A DNA stretch of 64,000 bases from Candidatus Poribacteria bacterium (GTDB taxonomy: Bacteria > Poribacteria > WGA-4E > WGA-3G). Under the pieces are notes generated by a model, which was given only the letters and a program-made list of their open reading frames with translations, was not told the origin of the DNA and did not search any database. The DNA is taken from positions 62,001 to 126,000 of the forward strand of contig JAJECN010000057.1 in assembly GCA_022821965.1 (NCBI GenBank), read 5' to 3'. Position numbers and translations under genes: made by a program. Shown piece after piece: positions 18,008-29,493 of the stretch. The first letter of the stretch is position 1; each line of letters starts with the position of its first letter.

Positions 18008-18277
18008 TGTGGATAACCTGTGGATAACCTGTGGATAACTTTGTCATCCTTTGTGGATAGATTGTGGATAACTTGTGGATAGATCACAGAGTTTCTGCGT
18101 TTGTGGATAACCTGTGGATAAGTCAAAAAGTTATCCACAATTTATCCACAGGGTACTTGTCAATGGTGACAAGCGTTTAAGCGAGTTATCCACTTATCCA
18201 CACCCCCTACTACTGTTACTAATTTAACACTATAGTATATATATAGAAATTAGTACAAATATTAGGAGTGTGGATAA
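18008..18277. other. oriC: Chromosomal replication origin (oriC)
   Basis: At least 13 DnaA boxes (TTATCCACA or one-mismatch variants). Reverse-orientation boxes lie at 18008, 18019, 18030, 18052, 18063, 18074, 18102, 18113 and 18269. Forward boxes lie at 18131, 18142, 18186 and 18194. Many neighbours are exactly 11 bp apart, about one helical turn. The cluster ends in a C tract, trio-like repeats (18207-18221) and an AT-rich stretch at about 18222-18256 that can serve as the unwinding element. It sits between dnaA and recF. Confidence 0.93.
18207..18221. promoter_or_regulatory. DnaA-trio-like element
   Basis: CTACTACTGTTACTA directly follows two forward DnaA boxes (18186-18202) and a C-rich spacer (18203-18207), and is followed by the AT-rich stretch. 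This is the order of the basal unwinding system described in B. subtilis (boxes, GC spacer, trios on the strand loaded by DnaA). Confidence 0.7.
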
Positions 18278-18315
18278 GTATCAAAAATCATCAAAAAATC
18301 ATCAAATAGTACGCA

Positions 18316-19737
18316 ATGGCGAAGGAAATCTTTTACGTTTACAAACAAATGTTGTTAAGCCATATCATTCTACGCAATTTCCGTAACTATATTGATTGTG
18401 AAGTTAACTTTCCTAAGCCTGTCAATTTAATTATTGGCGGAAACGCGCAGGGCAAAACAAGTTTGCTTGAAGCAATCTATTTCCTTTGTACCGCGGAATC
18501 ACATCGTGCGACTCGCGATGGTGAACTGATTCGGCATAATGAAGCGGGATTCTATTTGAAAGGAACGTTAGAAAATAGTAATGACGATGTAATGTCTCTT
18601 GAAGCAACGAAGCGCGCACGCGGTGAGTTTAAACTGAAAAAGAACGGTGTGCTTCAAACAAAGCGTTCCGAATGGATCGGTCAGTTTAACGCTGTCCTCT
18701 TTTCGCCGGAATCGCTAATATTAGTGAAAGGGGGACCATCAGAGCGGCGAAGGTTTTTAGATCTGCTTATCTCACAGATTGACAACAACTACTTAAAAAA
18801 CTTACAGGAGTACAGACTCGTTCTCAAGCAGCGAAATGAACTATTGAAGCAAATTCGCATGGCGTTAGCGAATACAGTTCAATTAGATGTCTGGGACAAA
18901 CTTTTAATCGCACACGGTACTGCAATTATTGTAAAGAGATCAGAAATTTTTCACCAATTGAAAACCTACGCCACGCTAAATCACCAAAGACTCACTGAAG
19001 GGCAAGAAAATCTCGCATTGACATATCGCTCCGCACTGTTGCGGAGCGATATGTCAATAAGTAGTATAGCAAACGAACACAGCGCAGAGGATGAGAATTT
19101 GGGAAACTCAGTGGGCGAAGAAGGAGGTCAATTAAGAATCGAATCTATTGAATCTGCAAATGAAAGCAAGATAGCGAAACACTTTGACGAAGCACTGAGT
19201 GCCTCGCGCAGCGCAGATTTACAGAGAGGAACAACTTTAGTTGGACCACACCGCGACGATTTTCTGATTGAATTAGAGAACACATCTGAAATACACGATC
19301 CCAATTCTCAAAGTGAGAGCTGCTATGAGGTTAGAGACACTGAGGAAGGAGACGTGGTACATGAACCGTCCTTACCTACACCAACGCCTGAAGAAAACGG
19401 AACATTCCGAGAGGGAGCGCGGGCTTATGGGTCCCAAGGTCAACAACGGACGATAGCGTTGGCACTCAAATTAGCAGAGTTAGAACTAATCCGTGCCGTG
19501 ACCGGTAGGGACCCGATAGTGCTTTTAGACGATGTCACCTCAGAATTAGACTACAAACGGACCGAGTCGCTGTTAAACGTGCTGCAAAATCTGAGTGCAC
19601 AAACTTTCATCACTGCGACACATGCCGAACCTCTCGTCCATCATCTCAATCAACCAAACGTCTTAACAGTGGAGAATGCCCGGGTAAGCCGCACCCCTCA
19701 AGAATCCAAAAACCACGTTGAAGGCGTTGAAGACTAA
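18316..19737 (+). CDS. recF: DNA replication and repair protein RecF (with insert)
   Basis: RecF, an SMC-like ATPase that helps load RecA at gaps. Visible: 'ILRNFRNYIDCEVNF', Walker A 'IGGNAQGKTSLLEAIYFL', 'LFSPESLILVKGGPSERRRF', 'GPHRDDF', the signature 'YGSQGQQRTIALALKLAE', and Walker B 'PIVLLDDVTSELD'. It is 473 aa against a usual 360-380. The extra length is acidic low-complexity sequence around residues 235-300 and 320-365. The first insert begins at a perfect 17-bp inverted repeat in the DNA (19018-19057). The family N-terminus fits ATG at 18349 (MLLSHIILRNF) better than 18316; neither has a clear Shine-Dalgarno. The usual upstream neighbour dnaN is absent. Confidence 0.93.
   Translation: MAKEIFYVYKQMLLSHIILRNFRNYIDCEVNFPKPVNLIIGGNAQGKTSLLEAIYFLCTAESHRATRDGELIRHNEAGFYLKGTLENSNDDVMSLEATKRARGEFKLKKNGVLQTKRSEWIGQFNAVLFSPESLILVKGGPSERRRFLDLLISQIDNNYLKNLQEYRLVLKQRNELLKQIRMALANTVQLDVWDKLLIAHGTAIIVKRSEIFHQLKTYATLNHQRLTEGQENLALTYRSALLRSDMSISSIANEHSAEDENLGNSVGEEGGQLRIESIESANESKIAKHFDEALSASRSADLQRGTTLVGPHRDDFLIELENTSEIHDPNSQSESCYEVRDTEEGDVVHEPSLPTPTPEENGTFREGARAYGSQGQQRTIALALKLAELELIRAVTGRDPIVLLDDVTSELDYKRTESLLNVLQNLSAQTFITATHAEPLVHHLNQPNVLTVENARVSRTPQESKNHVEGVED
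19018..19057. repeat. Perfect inverted repeat inside recF
   Basis: The left arm TTGACATATCGCTCCGC (19018-19034) and right arm GCGGAGCGATATGTCAA (19041-19057) are perfectly complementary, with a 6-nt loop ACTGTT. It is translated as 'LTYRSALLRSDMSIS' at the edge of the extra RecF segment. Confidence 0.85.
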
Positions 19738-19752
19738 AAATGAGTCAGAGTA

Positions 19753-20247
19753 ATGTCCAAAACCCAAAATCTACATCACCTTCTTAACGAACTCAATCGA
19801 AAACTTCATCTTGAACCCAAGATACTCGAACAAAAAGTCTTTGCACTTTGGCGGGAGCATCTTGGCGCGCCACTCGGTACAAAAACAGTTCCTGTATCGT
19901 TGTCAGACGGGACATTGAAGATTTACACAGAATATCCGCCATATCGAACAGAACTCCTGTTTCACAAACAGAAAATTTTGGACGACCTGAACGCGGAATT
20001 AGGACAATCAATCATCACAGAACTTCAAATAGAACTCCATCAAGTCCACGCCGCTCACGAGGCAAAAAGTGTCCCTTTAAAGAAAAAAGAGTCAAAGGCA
20101 AACTCAAGGAATTCCAAGACTATAAACCATCAGGTAAAACCCGAAAAACTGGAGAGAATAGAGCAATCACTCGCCACTGTAACAGACACAGAAGTAAAAA
20201 AATCTTTGCGACGCTTGTTCATGACACAAAGCAAGGATGACCCTTGA
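19753..20247 (+). CDS. DUF721/DciA-like protein
   Basis: A 164-aa protein with the DUF721 pattern in its first 100 residues: 'LEQKVFALWREHLGAPLGTK', then 'VPVSLSDGTLKIYTEYPPYR' and 'ELLFHKQKILDDLNAELG', followed by a Lys-rich C-terminal tail. DUF721 proteins include DciA, which loads the replicative helicase DnaB in bacteria without DnaC, and commonly sit between recF and gyrB. The position here, 15 bp after recF and before gyrB, supports that role. The function is inferred from family and neighbourhood. The stop codon overlaps the -35 of the gyrB promoter. Confidence 0.8.
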   Translation: MSKTQNLHHLLNELNRKLHLEPKILEQKVFALWREHLGAPLGTKTVPVSLSDGTLKIYTEYPPYRTELLFHKQKILDDLNAELGQSIITELQIELHQVHAAHEAKSVPLKKKESKANSRNSKTINHQVKPEKLERIEQSLATVTDTEVKKSLRRLFMTQSKDDP

Positions 20248-20272
20248 CAAAATAGTTGAAACATGTTATTCT
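20244..20272 (+). promoter_or_regulatory. Sigma70-type promoter for gyrB
   Basis: TTGACA (20244-20249), 17-bp spacer, TATTCT (20267-20272). The -35 overlaps the stop of the DciA-like gene. It gives gyrB a leader of about 245 nt to the ATG at 20523. Confidence 0.75.
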
Positions 20273-20402
20273 ATTTAAGGTGTTAAGGTACGTATAGCGG
20301 AACGATACGCGTCCTATTCCATTCATTGAAAACTACTCACCTATTTATAAGGAGGCACATAAGGAATCGCCTGACAATCCAGCGCGTAATTCGTCATTAT
20401 AG

Positions 20403-23033
<2,631 letters not shown>

Positions 23034-23086
23034 TTTTTTACCGATATAGAAAGGAGTAATTCACTTTAGATAATACAAAGAGCAAA

Positions 23087-25693
23087 ATGGAAAACATACA
23101 AGAACGCAACATAGAAAACGAACTGCAAACATCGTACCTCACCTATGCGATGAGCGTCAACACGAATCGCGCAATACCTGATGTCCGTGACGGTCTCAAG
23201 CCGAGTACTCGTCGAATCATTTACGCGATGGGAGAGATAAACCTCACTGCAAACCGGCCTTATGATAAATGTGCTGCTGTTGTTGGCGAAGTAATGAAAA
23301 ATTATCATCCACACGGTGATGGTCCTATTTACGGTACGCTTGTTGGTTTAGCGCAGTCGTTTAATATGCGTTATCCGCTGGTAGATCCACAAGGGAATTT
23401 TGGGAGTATTGACGACGACCCACCGGGGGCGATGCGCTACACGGAATGCCGTCTTGCTGTTATTGCAGGTGAGATGCTCACGGACATTGATAAGCAAGTC
23501 GTTGACTTCCAGCCCAACTACAAGGACTCTCTTGAAGAACCGACGGTTCTTCCTGGACTTTTACCCAACTTGCTTGTCAACGGTACCACGGGTATTGGTG
23601 TAGGTTACCTTACGCGCATACCGCCACACAACCTCAGTGAAGTTGTTGATGCACTCCTCTGCAAACTCACAGACCCCGATGCCGACGCGGACACACTCAT
23701 GGAACACATCGTTGGACCCGACTTTCCTACTGCTGGTGTTATTGTTGGCACCAATGGTATCAGGCAAATGTATACTACCGGTAGAGGAAGTATTACCATC
23801 CGAGCCAAAGCGGTCATAGAAAGAGTTTCCATTCGTGGGGCAGAACGGGAGCAGATAATCATAACAGAAATTCCATATCAGATAAAGAAGAATCAACTGT
23901 TGGAGCGGATGTATCAATTGGTTGTCAACAAAACCATTGATGGAATCCAGGATATCCGAGATGAATCAGACAGCGAGATCCGCATTGTTATCGTCCTCAA
24001 GCGCGGCGAGATTGCACAGGTTATCCTGAATCAGTTGTATAAACACACACAGATGCAGACAAACTTCAGCGCGAGTCTTCTCTGTCTTGTAGAAGGGCTT
24101 CCAAAGATTCTGACGCTTGAAGAGATCCTCGGGCACTACCTTGCACATCGGAGGGACGTGGTCCGGCGGCGTACACAATTTGAACTTGCACGTGCGGAAC
24201 GTAGAAATCACATCTTAGAAGGGTATCTCTTAGCACTGCAAAACCTTGAGGCAATCATAGAACTCGTTCAAACAGCAGAATCACCACAAACAGCAGAGCA
24301 GGAATTGCGAGACGCCTATCAACTGAGCGAAGATCAGGCAAGAGAAATTCTTACGATGACCCTTCGGCAGTTGACCGGACTTGAGCGGCAGCGCATCCAT
24401 GATGAATACACGGAGCTTCTTGATCGTATCGCGGAATTCCGGGCTATCCTTGCCAACGAGACATTGGTAACGGATATCATCCGAACAGAACTCGAAACTC
24501 TCAAAGAAAAATACGGGGACGAACGCTGCACCGAAATTACGAACGAAGTCAAGGAATTTGAAATCGAAGATCTCATTGCTGATGAAGAAATGGTGGTCAC
24601 GCTGTCCCACGCCGGTTATATTAAACGGTTACCGATGGACACTTACCGCAAACAGCACCGCGGCGGCGTTGGAATCAGAGGAGCTGCGGCAAAGGATGGT
24701 GATTTTTTAGAACATATTTTTGTTGCGACTGCCCATCAGAACATTCTGTTTTTCACAGATTGGGGCAAGTGTTACACACTAAAGGTCCACGAAATTGTAG
24801 AAGCCAGCCGTCAATCAGCCGGACGGGCAGTTGTCAACCTACTTCGCTTATCGCAGGACGAGAACATCACGGCTTACGTTCCGGTCTCTTCCAAAGCCAC
24901 TAATGAAAAAATTGAAGCGGCTGATGCTGACGAAGTCCCGATGGATGAGCTTGAGACATCTGATGCCGATGGAATAGCGGAAATAGACGATGTTGGCGAA
25001 GGTACGACGAATGAATTTGTTTTTATGGCGACACAGCAAGGGATTGTCAAGAAAACAAAACTGACCAGTTTTGAGAACACAATATCAAGTGGCATCATTG
25101 CTGTCAACCTTAATGATGGTGATAAACTCATTGGTGCACAAGTAACAAACGGGGATTCCGATGTCATCCTTGTCACCCACAAAGGTGTTGCTATTCGTTT
25201 CAGTGAAAAAGATGTTAGACCTCTCGGACGCAACACACGTGGCATGCGTGGGATAAAACTTGATGCTGATGACTTCGTCGCGCAAATGGTTATTGTTAAT
25301 GGCGAATCGGAGGGAGAGGAATCAGAGGACGTAGCTACTGCCAAAGAAGACGATACCTTGTTGATTGTTACAGAGAATGGGTATGGCAAGCGAACAGCTG
25401 TCTCCGCTTACCGTTCACAAAAACGCGGCGGAAAGGGTATCATTGCCATCGGGAAATCTAAGCGAAACGGTGCAGTCGTCGCTGCAAAGCGCGTCGCAGA
25501 TATTGATGAACTCGTGCTTATTAGTTCAAGTGGATATGTCACCCGAACCGCAGTCGGCGACATTCGGCGTATCGGACGAAACACACAAGGCGTACGGATT
25601 ATGGCACTTCAAGCAGACGAGACGCTTGTTGATGCAGCCAAAATTGAACTTTCATCCACTCTTCTTGACGAAGAATTAAACTTCCAAGAATAG
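23087..25693 (+). CDS. gyrA: DNA gyrase subunit A
   Basis: The breakage-reunion subunit of gyrase, 868 aa. It has the N-terminal 'AMSVNTNRAIPDVRDGLKP', the quinolone-resistance region 'NYHPHGDGPIYGTLVGLAQ', the catalytic tyrosine in 'AMRYTECRLAVIA', a C-terminal beta-pinwheel with repeated blades, and a GyrA-box variant 'QKRGGKG' in place of QRRGGKG. Two acidic insertions interrupt the pinwheel (about residues 605-640 and 735-760). The start has AAAGGAG upstream at some distance. It forms an operon with gyrB. Confidence 0.96.
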   Translation: MENIQERNIENELQTSYLTYAMSVNTNRAIPDVRDGLKPSTRRIIYAMGEINLTANRPYDKCAAVVGEVMKNYHPHGDGPIYGTLVGLAQSFNMRYPLVDPQGNFGSIDDDPPGAMRYTECRLAVIAGEMLTDIDKQVVDFQPNYKDSLEEPTVLPGLLPNLLVNGTTGIGVGYLTRIPPHNLSEVVDALLCKLTDPDADADTLMEHIVGPDFPTAGVIVGTNGIRQMYTTGRGSITIRAKAVIERVSIRGAEREQIIITEIPYQIKKNQLLERMYQLVVNKTIDGIQDIRDESDSEIRIVIVLKRGEIAQVILNQLYKHTQMQTNFSASLLCLVEGLPKILTLEEILGHYLAHRRDVVRRRTQFELARAERRNHILEGYLLALQNLEAIIELVQTAESPQTAEQELRDAYQLSEDQAREILTMTLRQLTGLERQRIHDEYTELLDRIAEFRAILANETLVTDIIRTELETLKEKYGDERCTEITNEVKEFEIEDLIADEEMVVTLSHAGYIKRLPMDTYRKQHRGGVGIRGAAAKDGDFLEHIFVATAHQNILFFTDWGKCYTLKVHEIVEASRQSAGRAVVNLLRLSQDENITAYVPVSSKATNEKIEAADADEVPMDELETSDADGIAEIDDVGEGTTNEFVFMATQQGIVKKTKLTSFENTISSGIIAVNLNDGDKLIGAQVTNGDSDVILVTHKGVAIRFSEKDVRPLGRNTRGMRGIKLDADDFVAQMVIVNGESEGEESEDVATAKEDDTLLIVTENGYGKRTAVSAYRSQKRGGKGIIAIGKSKRNGAVVAAKRVADIDELVLISSSGYVTRTAVGDIRRIGRNTQGVRIMALQADETLVDAAKIELSSTLLDEELNFQE

Positions 25694-25790
25694 TTATTTC
25701 CGGCGTGATGCTTGGGACTAACCGATAATTTCAATAGGAACCGGTTTTGAACAACGGACAAAACCGATTAGAAGGTCCATAAGTGAAAAA

Positions 25791-27476
25791 ATGAGATACC
25801 TTAATGTACTCACGATCCTTGTTTTAATCGTAGCATCTTTCTCACTACAGCCTAATTTGCAAGCCCAAACCGAAGGTGAAACACCTGAATTGGTAATACT
25901 CCCTGATGCTGATGCAGGATTGAATGCTGATATGACACGTGCATCAGAACTTTACACGGACCTGATGTGGGCAGTTTATTGCAGAACAAATGGATATAAC
26001 ATCCCAAAAAGCAAAATCACCTACGATATATTAATCAATGGTTTGGAATCTGACAAGGACCTCGCCAGGCTTAGAGAGAATAAGCTCTTATCTGAACGCG
26101 ATTTAAGTTTCATTTATACAGAGCGTGCCTCACTCCGATATTCCAGGTTGCAGGACTTCACAGGTGCTGAAAAAGATATCGAAACAGCCATCAGTCTGAA
26201 TCCTGAAAATGTAACAGCAACATGGATTCTTGCCCAAATAGTGACAATCCGATTCGATTATATGGAACGAAACGGAAACAAGGAGGTAACTGACGTTTTA
26301 CAAGAGAAAATGTTTGCTACCTTAAAACGTGTGGTTGAATTGGAACCTGACCACGATAGGGCATATCATGTCCTTAGCACAATGGCACGCAAACTCGGCG
26401 ATATTGAACTTGCAATTACGTCCTTCAAAGCACTTACACGCATTGTGTCTCATGAGTCGCAATACCATAAGGAGCTCGCTGAACTCTATGAGATGCAGAA
26501 CCGACTTGATGAAGCTGTCCAATCCTATGAAAGAGTCGTGACCATACGACCCGAGCTGACACCCGAACTGATAGGGCTCCGAAACCATATTGGGCAACTC
26601 TATCTTCAAACAGGCGATTATCCGGCAGCTATAAAGGCTTTTCGCTATATTTTGACATCGTTTGAGGGTTCCGAGGATAATCTATCAGCAAAAACAGATA
26701 GCGGTAGCACAAAGGTTCCTGCCACGTATAATATTGATCCCGCTGAAATTGACGCACACCGCGGTATTGGCCTTGCATATCAGTTGCAGAATGAGTTTGA
26801 GCAATCCGAATTTCATATCACGCGTGCGATTACTTTGCTGGAAGAAAAGGTAAAGCGGACTCGCACCGGTTTCCGCGTGAGAAGCCGTGAACGCATCAGG
26901 TTGGCGAGAGATCTCCAAAACGCACGCTACGCACTCGGACAGATTTATATCCAGCGCAACGCCCCTCAGAAAGCTATAGAAACTTTCGCCAAGATTCTGG
27001 CTGATGATGACGAAAATGTTCCCGCACTTTCCAGCATCGGAATCGCTTATCAAATGCAGGACGATGTGAAGCGTGCAGAAATCCATCTCCGTAGAGCGAT
27101 TGAGCTGTCTTCCAAAGACGAATTACCGGATGCATATAATGCATTAGGATACCTATATGCGGAACAGGGAATCAAGTTGGATGAAGCAGAAACCTTGGTC
27201 CGCCGGGCACTTGAAAGCGCGCCGAAATCCGGAGCCTATCTTGATAGTTTGGGACTTATCTATTTCAAGCAGGGGAAACTGGATGCCGCTATAGAAAATT
27301 TGGAGCAAGCCATCCGTTATTTGCCTGACACACCTGAGATTCTCTTGCATCTTGTTGATGCCTACCTCGAAAAGGGATTGAAGCAGAAGGCGTTGCAGAC
27401 TTTGGAGCAAGCCATCCAACTTGAACCAGATAACGCTGAACTTCTCCAAAAACTTGAGGCTGTTAAACCTCGATAA
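25791..27476 (+). CDS. Secreted or periplasmic TPR-repeat protein
   Basis: A 561-aa protein with an N-terminal signal peptide (hydrophobic 'LTILVLIVASFSL', likely cleavage after LQAQ) and many tetratricopeptide repeats, e.g. 'LGDIELAITSFKALTRI', 'LDEAVQSYERVVTIRPE', 'LDAAIENLEQAIRYLPDTPE' and 'LKQKALQTLEQAIQLEPDNA'. TPRs mediate protein-protein contacts; no enzyme domain is seen. It follows gyrA by 97 bp but is not functionally tied to it. The partner is unknown. Confidence 0.85.
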   Translation: MRYLNVLTILVLIVASFSLQPNLQAQTEGETPELVILPDADAGLNADMTRASELYTDLMWAVYCRTNGYNIPKSKITYDILINGLESDKDLARLRENKLLSERDLSFIYTERASLRYSRLQDFTGAEKDIETAISLNPENVTATWILAQIVTIRFDYMERNGNKEVTDVLQEKMFATLKRVVELEPDHDRAYHVLSTMARKLGDIELAITSFKALTRIVSHESQYHKELAELYEMQNRLDEAVQSYERVVTIRPELTPELIGLRNHIGQLYLQTGDYPAAIKAFRYILTSFEGSEDNLSAKTDSGSTKVPATYNIDPAEIDAHRGIGLAYQLQNEFEQSEFHITRAITLLEEKVKRTRTGFRVRSRERIRLARDLQNARYALGQIYIQRNAPQKAIETFAKILADDDENVPALSSIGIAYQMQDDVKRAEIHLRRAIELSSKDELPDAYNALGYLYAEQGIKLDEAETLVRRALESAPKSGAYLDSLGLIYFKQGKLDAAIENLEQAIRYLPDTPEILLHLVDAYLEKGLKQKALQTLEQAIQLEPDNAELLQKLEAVKPR

Positions 27477-27523
27477 TCTTTTTTCGGAAACGGTGCGTGA
27501 AAATGGTTGTCATCTGAAGGCCG

Positions 27524-27553
27524 CCTAAACGAACCGCAAGGTAAATAAAAAAA
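27524..27553 (+). repeat. Recurrent ribosome-binding leader (copy 2)
   Basis: CCTAAACGAACCGCAAGGTA followed by an A-rich stretch and the ATG at 27554; closely matches the leader at 11945-11971. Confidence 0.7.
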
Positions 27554-29374
27554 ATGAAGGTGTACATCTCGACAATTCAAGGTGCTATTAGCGGACAACA
27601 GGATAAAAGACGGGCTCAGTTAGGTAGTTCGGTTTCAAATCTTCTCGGCGTGCCATATCTGTGTTCCTTATTCGTTAGTAGCGCACCTATAAGTCTTTTA
27701 GTGATGCTGTTGCTTTTCGGGGTAACCTACAAAAGTTCAGCATACATCTGCGGTACACCGCATTTGTCAAACCCAAGGGGTATGGTTGAAAGGAGAGACA
27801 CACCTCAGCAGTTTCTGCCACCCAGAAATCCGACAGCACCTGCCTTGCCAGCTGCACCTGCTTTGCCAATTGGCACAGAACGAACTTTTTTCGCCCCTGA
27901 CTTTAGAAGCATGCAACAGTACACTGTCTCCGCCGTACTGCGTGGTGTCGGTAGTTTTTGCTATGTGTTTGTTGAAGAATCTGAGTGGAACACGCGGGTT
28001 ACGCCTGGAACCGTACAGGCAATAATCCGTGCTTTTGATGCTGCCACACCAGCAAATCCGCAACAAGGAATTTACGCAACACTGACGAAGTTCTTTGGAG
28101 CACCACCGGATATCGATGGAAATGGGAGGGTTATCTTACTTCTACTTAATATCCGGGATGCACACGGCGTAAACCAGTACACAGCAGGTTTTTTCAATCC
28201 GACGGACCAGAGCCGCGGTTTACTCAGGACTCCCGGATTCCGCGGGTTTCCAATTCGTAGTAACGAAGCGGATATGTTATATATTGATACACAACCTCTT
28301 GACCCAAATAGCGAAAGAGCGCATAATGTAATTGCACATGAATTCCAGCATCTCCTCAATTGGCAGCATGATGCAAGGGAAGCAACTTGGGTTGATGAGG
28401 GGTGTGCAACGTACGCTGCATTTCTTTGCGGTTATTCCGTGCGGGAACATATAATTGCGTTTGAAAAGATGCCTTCTGTTTCGCTCATAGCATGGCCGGA
28501 GGGTAATGCTAACTCGCTTCCACACTACGGTGCTGCTTTTCTATGGATGCTCTATCTTCATGAGCAATACGGGGGCATAGGAACGGTTGTGGAAATTGTT
28601 CAGAATCGCGGCACATCGCTTACTGGTGTTTCGGATGCACTCGCATCGCGGGGTATTCCGCAAACGTTCTCTGAGATATTTACGGCTTGGAAGCTTGCTA
28701 ACTATTTATCTGATTATCGTGCTATTTCGCTCTCTCTTGCGCCTCGTCGTTGGCACCGTTCCTACCCGAGCGGCACGCAGCACGGGGAGCTCAGCAATTT
28801 TTCTGCGGCGTATATCGGTTTTGAAGATGCTGCAGGATTAACACTTGGATTCTCAAGTAGTTCTCCGGCGAGCAGTGCTGTTCAAGCGATTCAATTTCAC
28901 CGCACTGGTACTGTCGATATTAATCAAATAAAATTATCGGCTGGTAATGCCGGTTCTCTTGTTTTATCAAATACTGCCATAGAGGTTATCTTGGTTCCGA
29001 GTTTGCAAGCGGAGACCATTAACGCTCAAGGACAAAGCGCGACGTATCAGTATAGTGCAGCGCGCGGCGCACATATTACCTTTATTACTACTGCTCTTCC
29101 GAATCCGGTGCATCCGCGTTACTGGGATATCATCGCGAAACCGAATGAATCTCTCGTTGGGTTAACGCCTACCGTGACGTTGATGCTCTTTGAGAACAAC
29201 GTGGAACGTCTCTATAAGGAAGCACAAGCAATGTATCCAGTAACGCAAGATTCTCAGGACAACCGTCTCTATAGATTTTCATTCCTTCTTGAACCGGAGA
29301 TAGCACCGGAATCTGTAGTATATCAGATTTCGCTTGATTCGAGGCTCGCTGTTACGGGCTCGCTAACTGAATGA
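27554..29374 (+). CDS. Exported zinc metalloprotease (M30/hyicolysin-like)
   Basis: A 606-aa protein with an N-terminal hydrophobic export segment after a long n-region ('PISLLVMLLLFGVTYKSSA', about residues 38-56). The zinc-protease motif is 'HEFQH' (H262, E263, H266), followed by 'WVDEGCATYAA', where E282 is the likely third ligand of a gluzincin. The layout and the aligned 'NVIAHEFQHLLNW' segment resemble M30 hyicolysin-type peptidases. The C-terminal half is beta-rich and may be a substrate- or surface-binding domain. The start is set by the leader repeat. Probably secreted or cell-surface. Substrate unknown. Confidence 0.75.
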   Translation: MKVYISTIQGAISGQQDKRRAQLGSSVSNLLGVPYLCSLFVSSAPISLLVMLLLFGVTYKSSAYICGTPHLSNPRGMVERRDTPQQFLPPRNPTAPALPAAPALPIGTERTFFAPDFRSMQQYTVSAVLRGVGSFCYVFVEESEWNTRVTPGTVQAIIRAFDAATPANPQQGIYATLTKFFGAPPDIDGNGRVILLLLNIRDAHGVNQYTAGFFNPTDQSRGLLRTPGFRGFPIRSNEADMLYIDTQPLDPNSERAHNVIAHEFQHLLNWQHDAREATWVDEGCATYAAFLCGYSVREHIIAFEKMPSVSLIAWPEGNANSLPHYGAAFLWMLYLHEQYGGIGTVVEIVQNRGTSLTGVSDALASRGIPQTFSEIFTAWKLANYLSDYRAISLSLAPRRWHRSYPSGTQHGELSNFSAAYIGFEDAAGLTLGFSSSSPASSAVQAIQFHRTGTVDINQIKLSAGNAGSLVLSNTAIEVILVPSLQAETINAQGQSATYQYSAARGAHITFITTALPNPVHPRYWDIIAKPNESLVGLTPTVTLMLFENNVERLYKEAQAMYPVTQDSQDNRLYRFSFLLEPEIAPESVVYQISLDSRLAVTGSLTE

Positions 29375-29493
29375 TATTATAGACGCGTGGCAGGTATTCC
29401 TCTTGTCACGTTTAGGAGATCGTTCCTACCTTGTATGAAGTATGAAAATTTTGTTTCGTTTTCATCAAATGGACATCTAAAAAGGGGAAAAAG

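Noticed and set aside
18008-18277. CRISPR-like array from repeated TGTGGATAA
   Set aside because: The units are 9-bp DnaA boxes with 2-bp spacers in both orientations, next to dnaA; not a CRISPR pattern.
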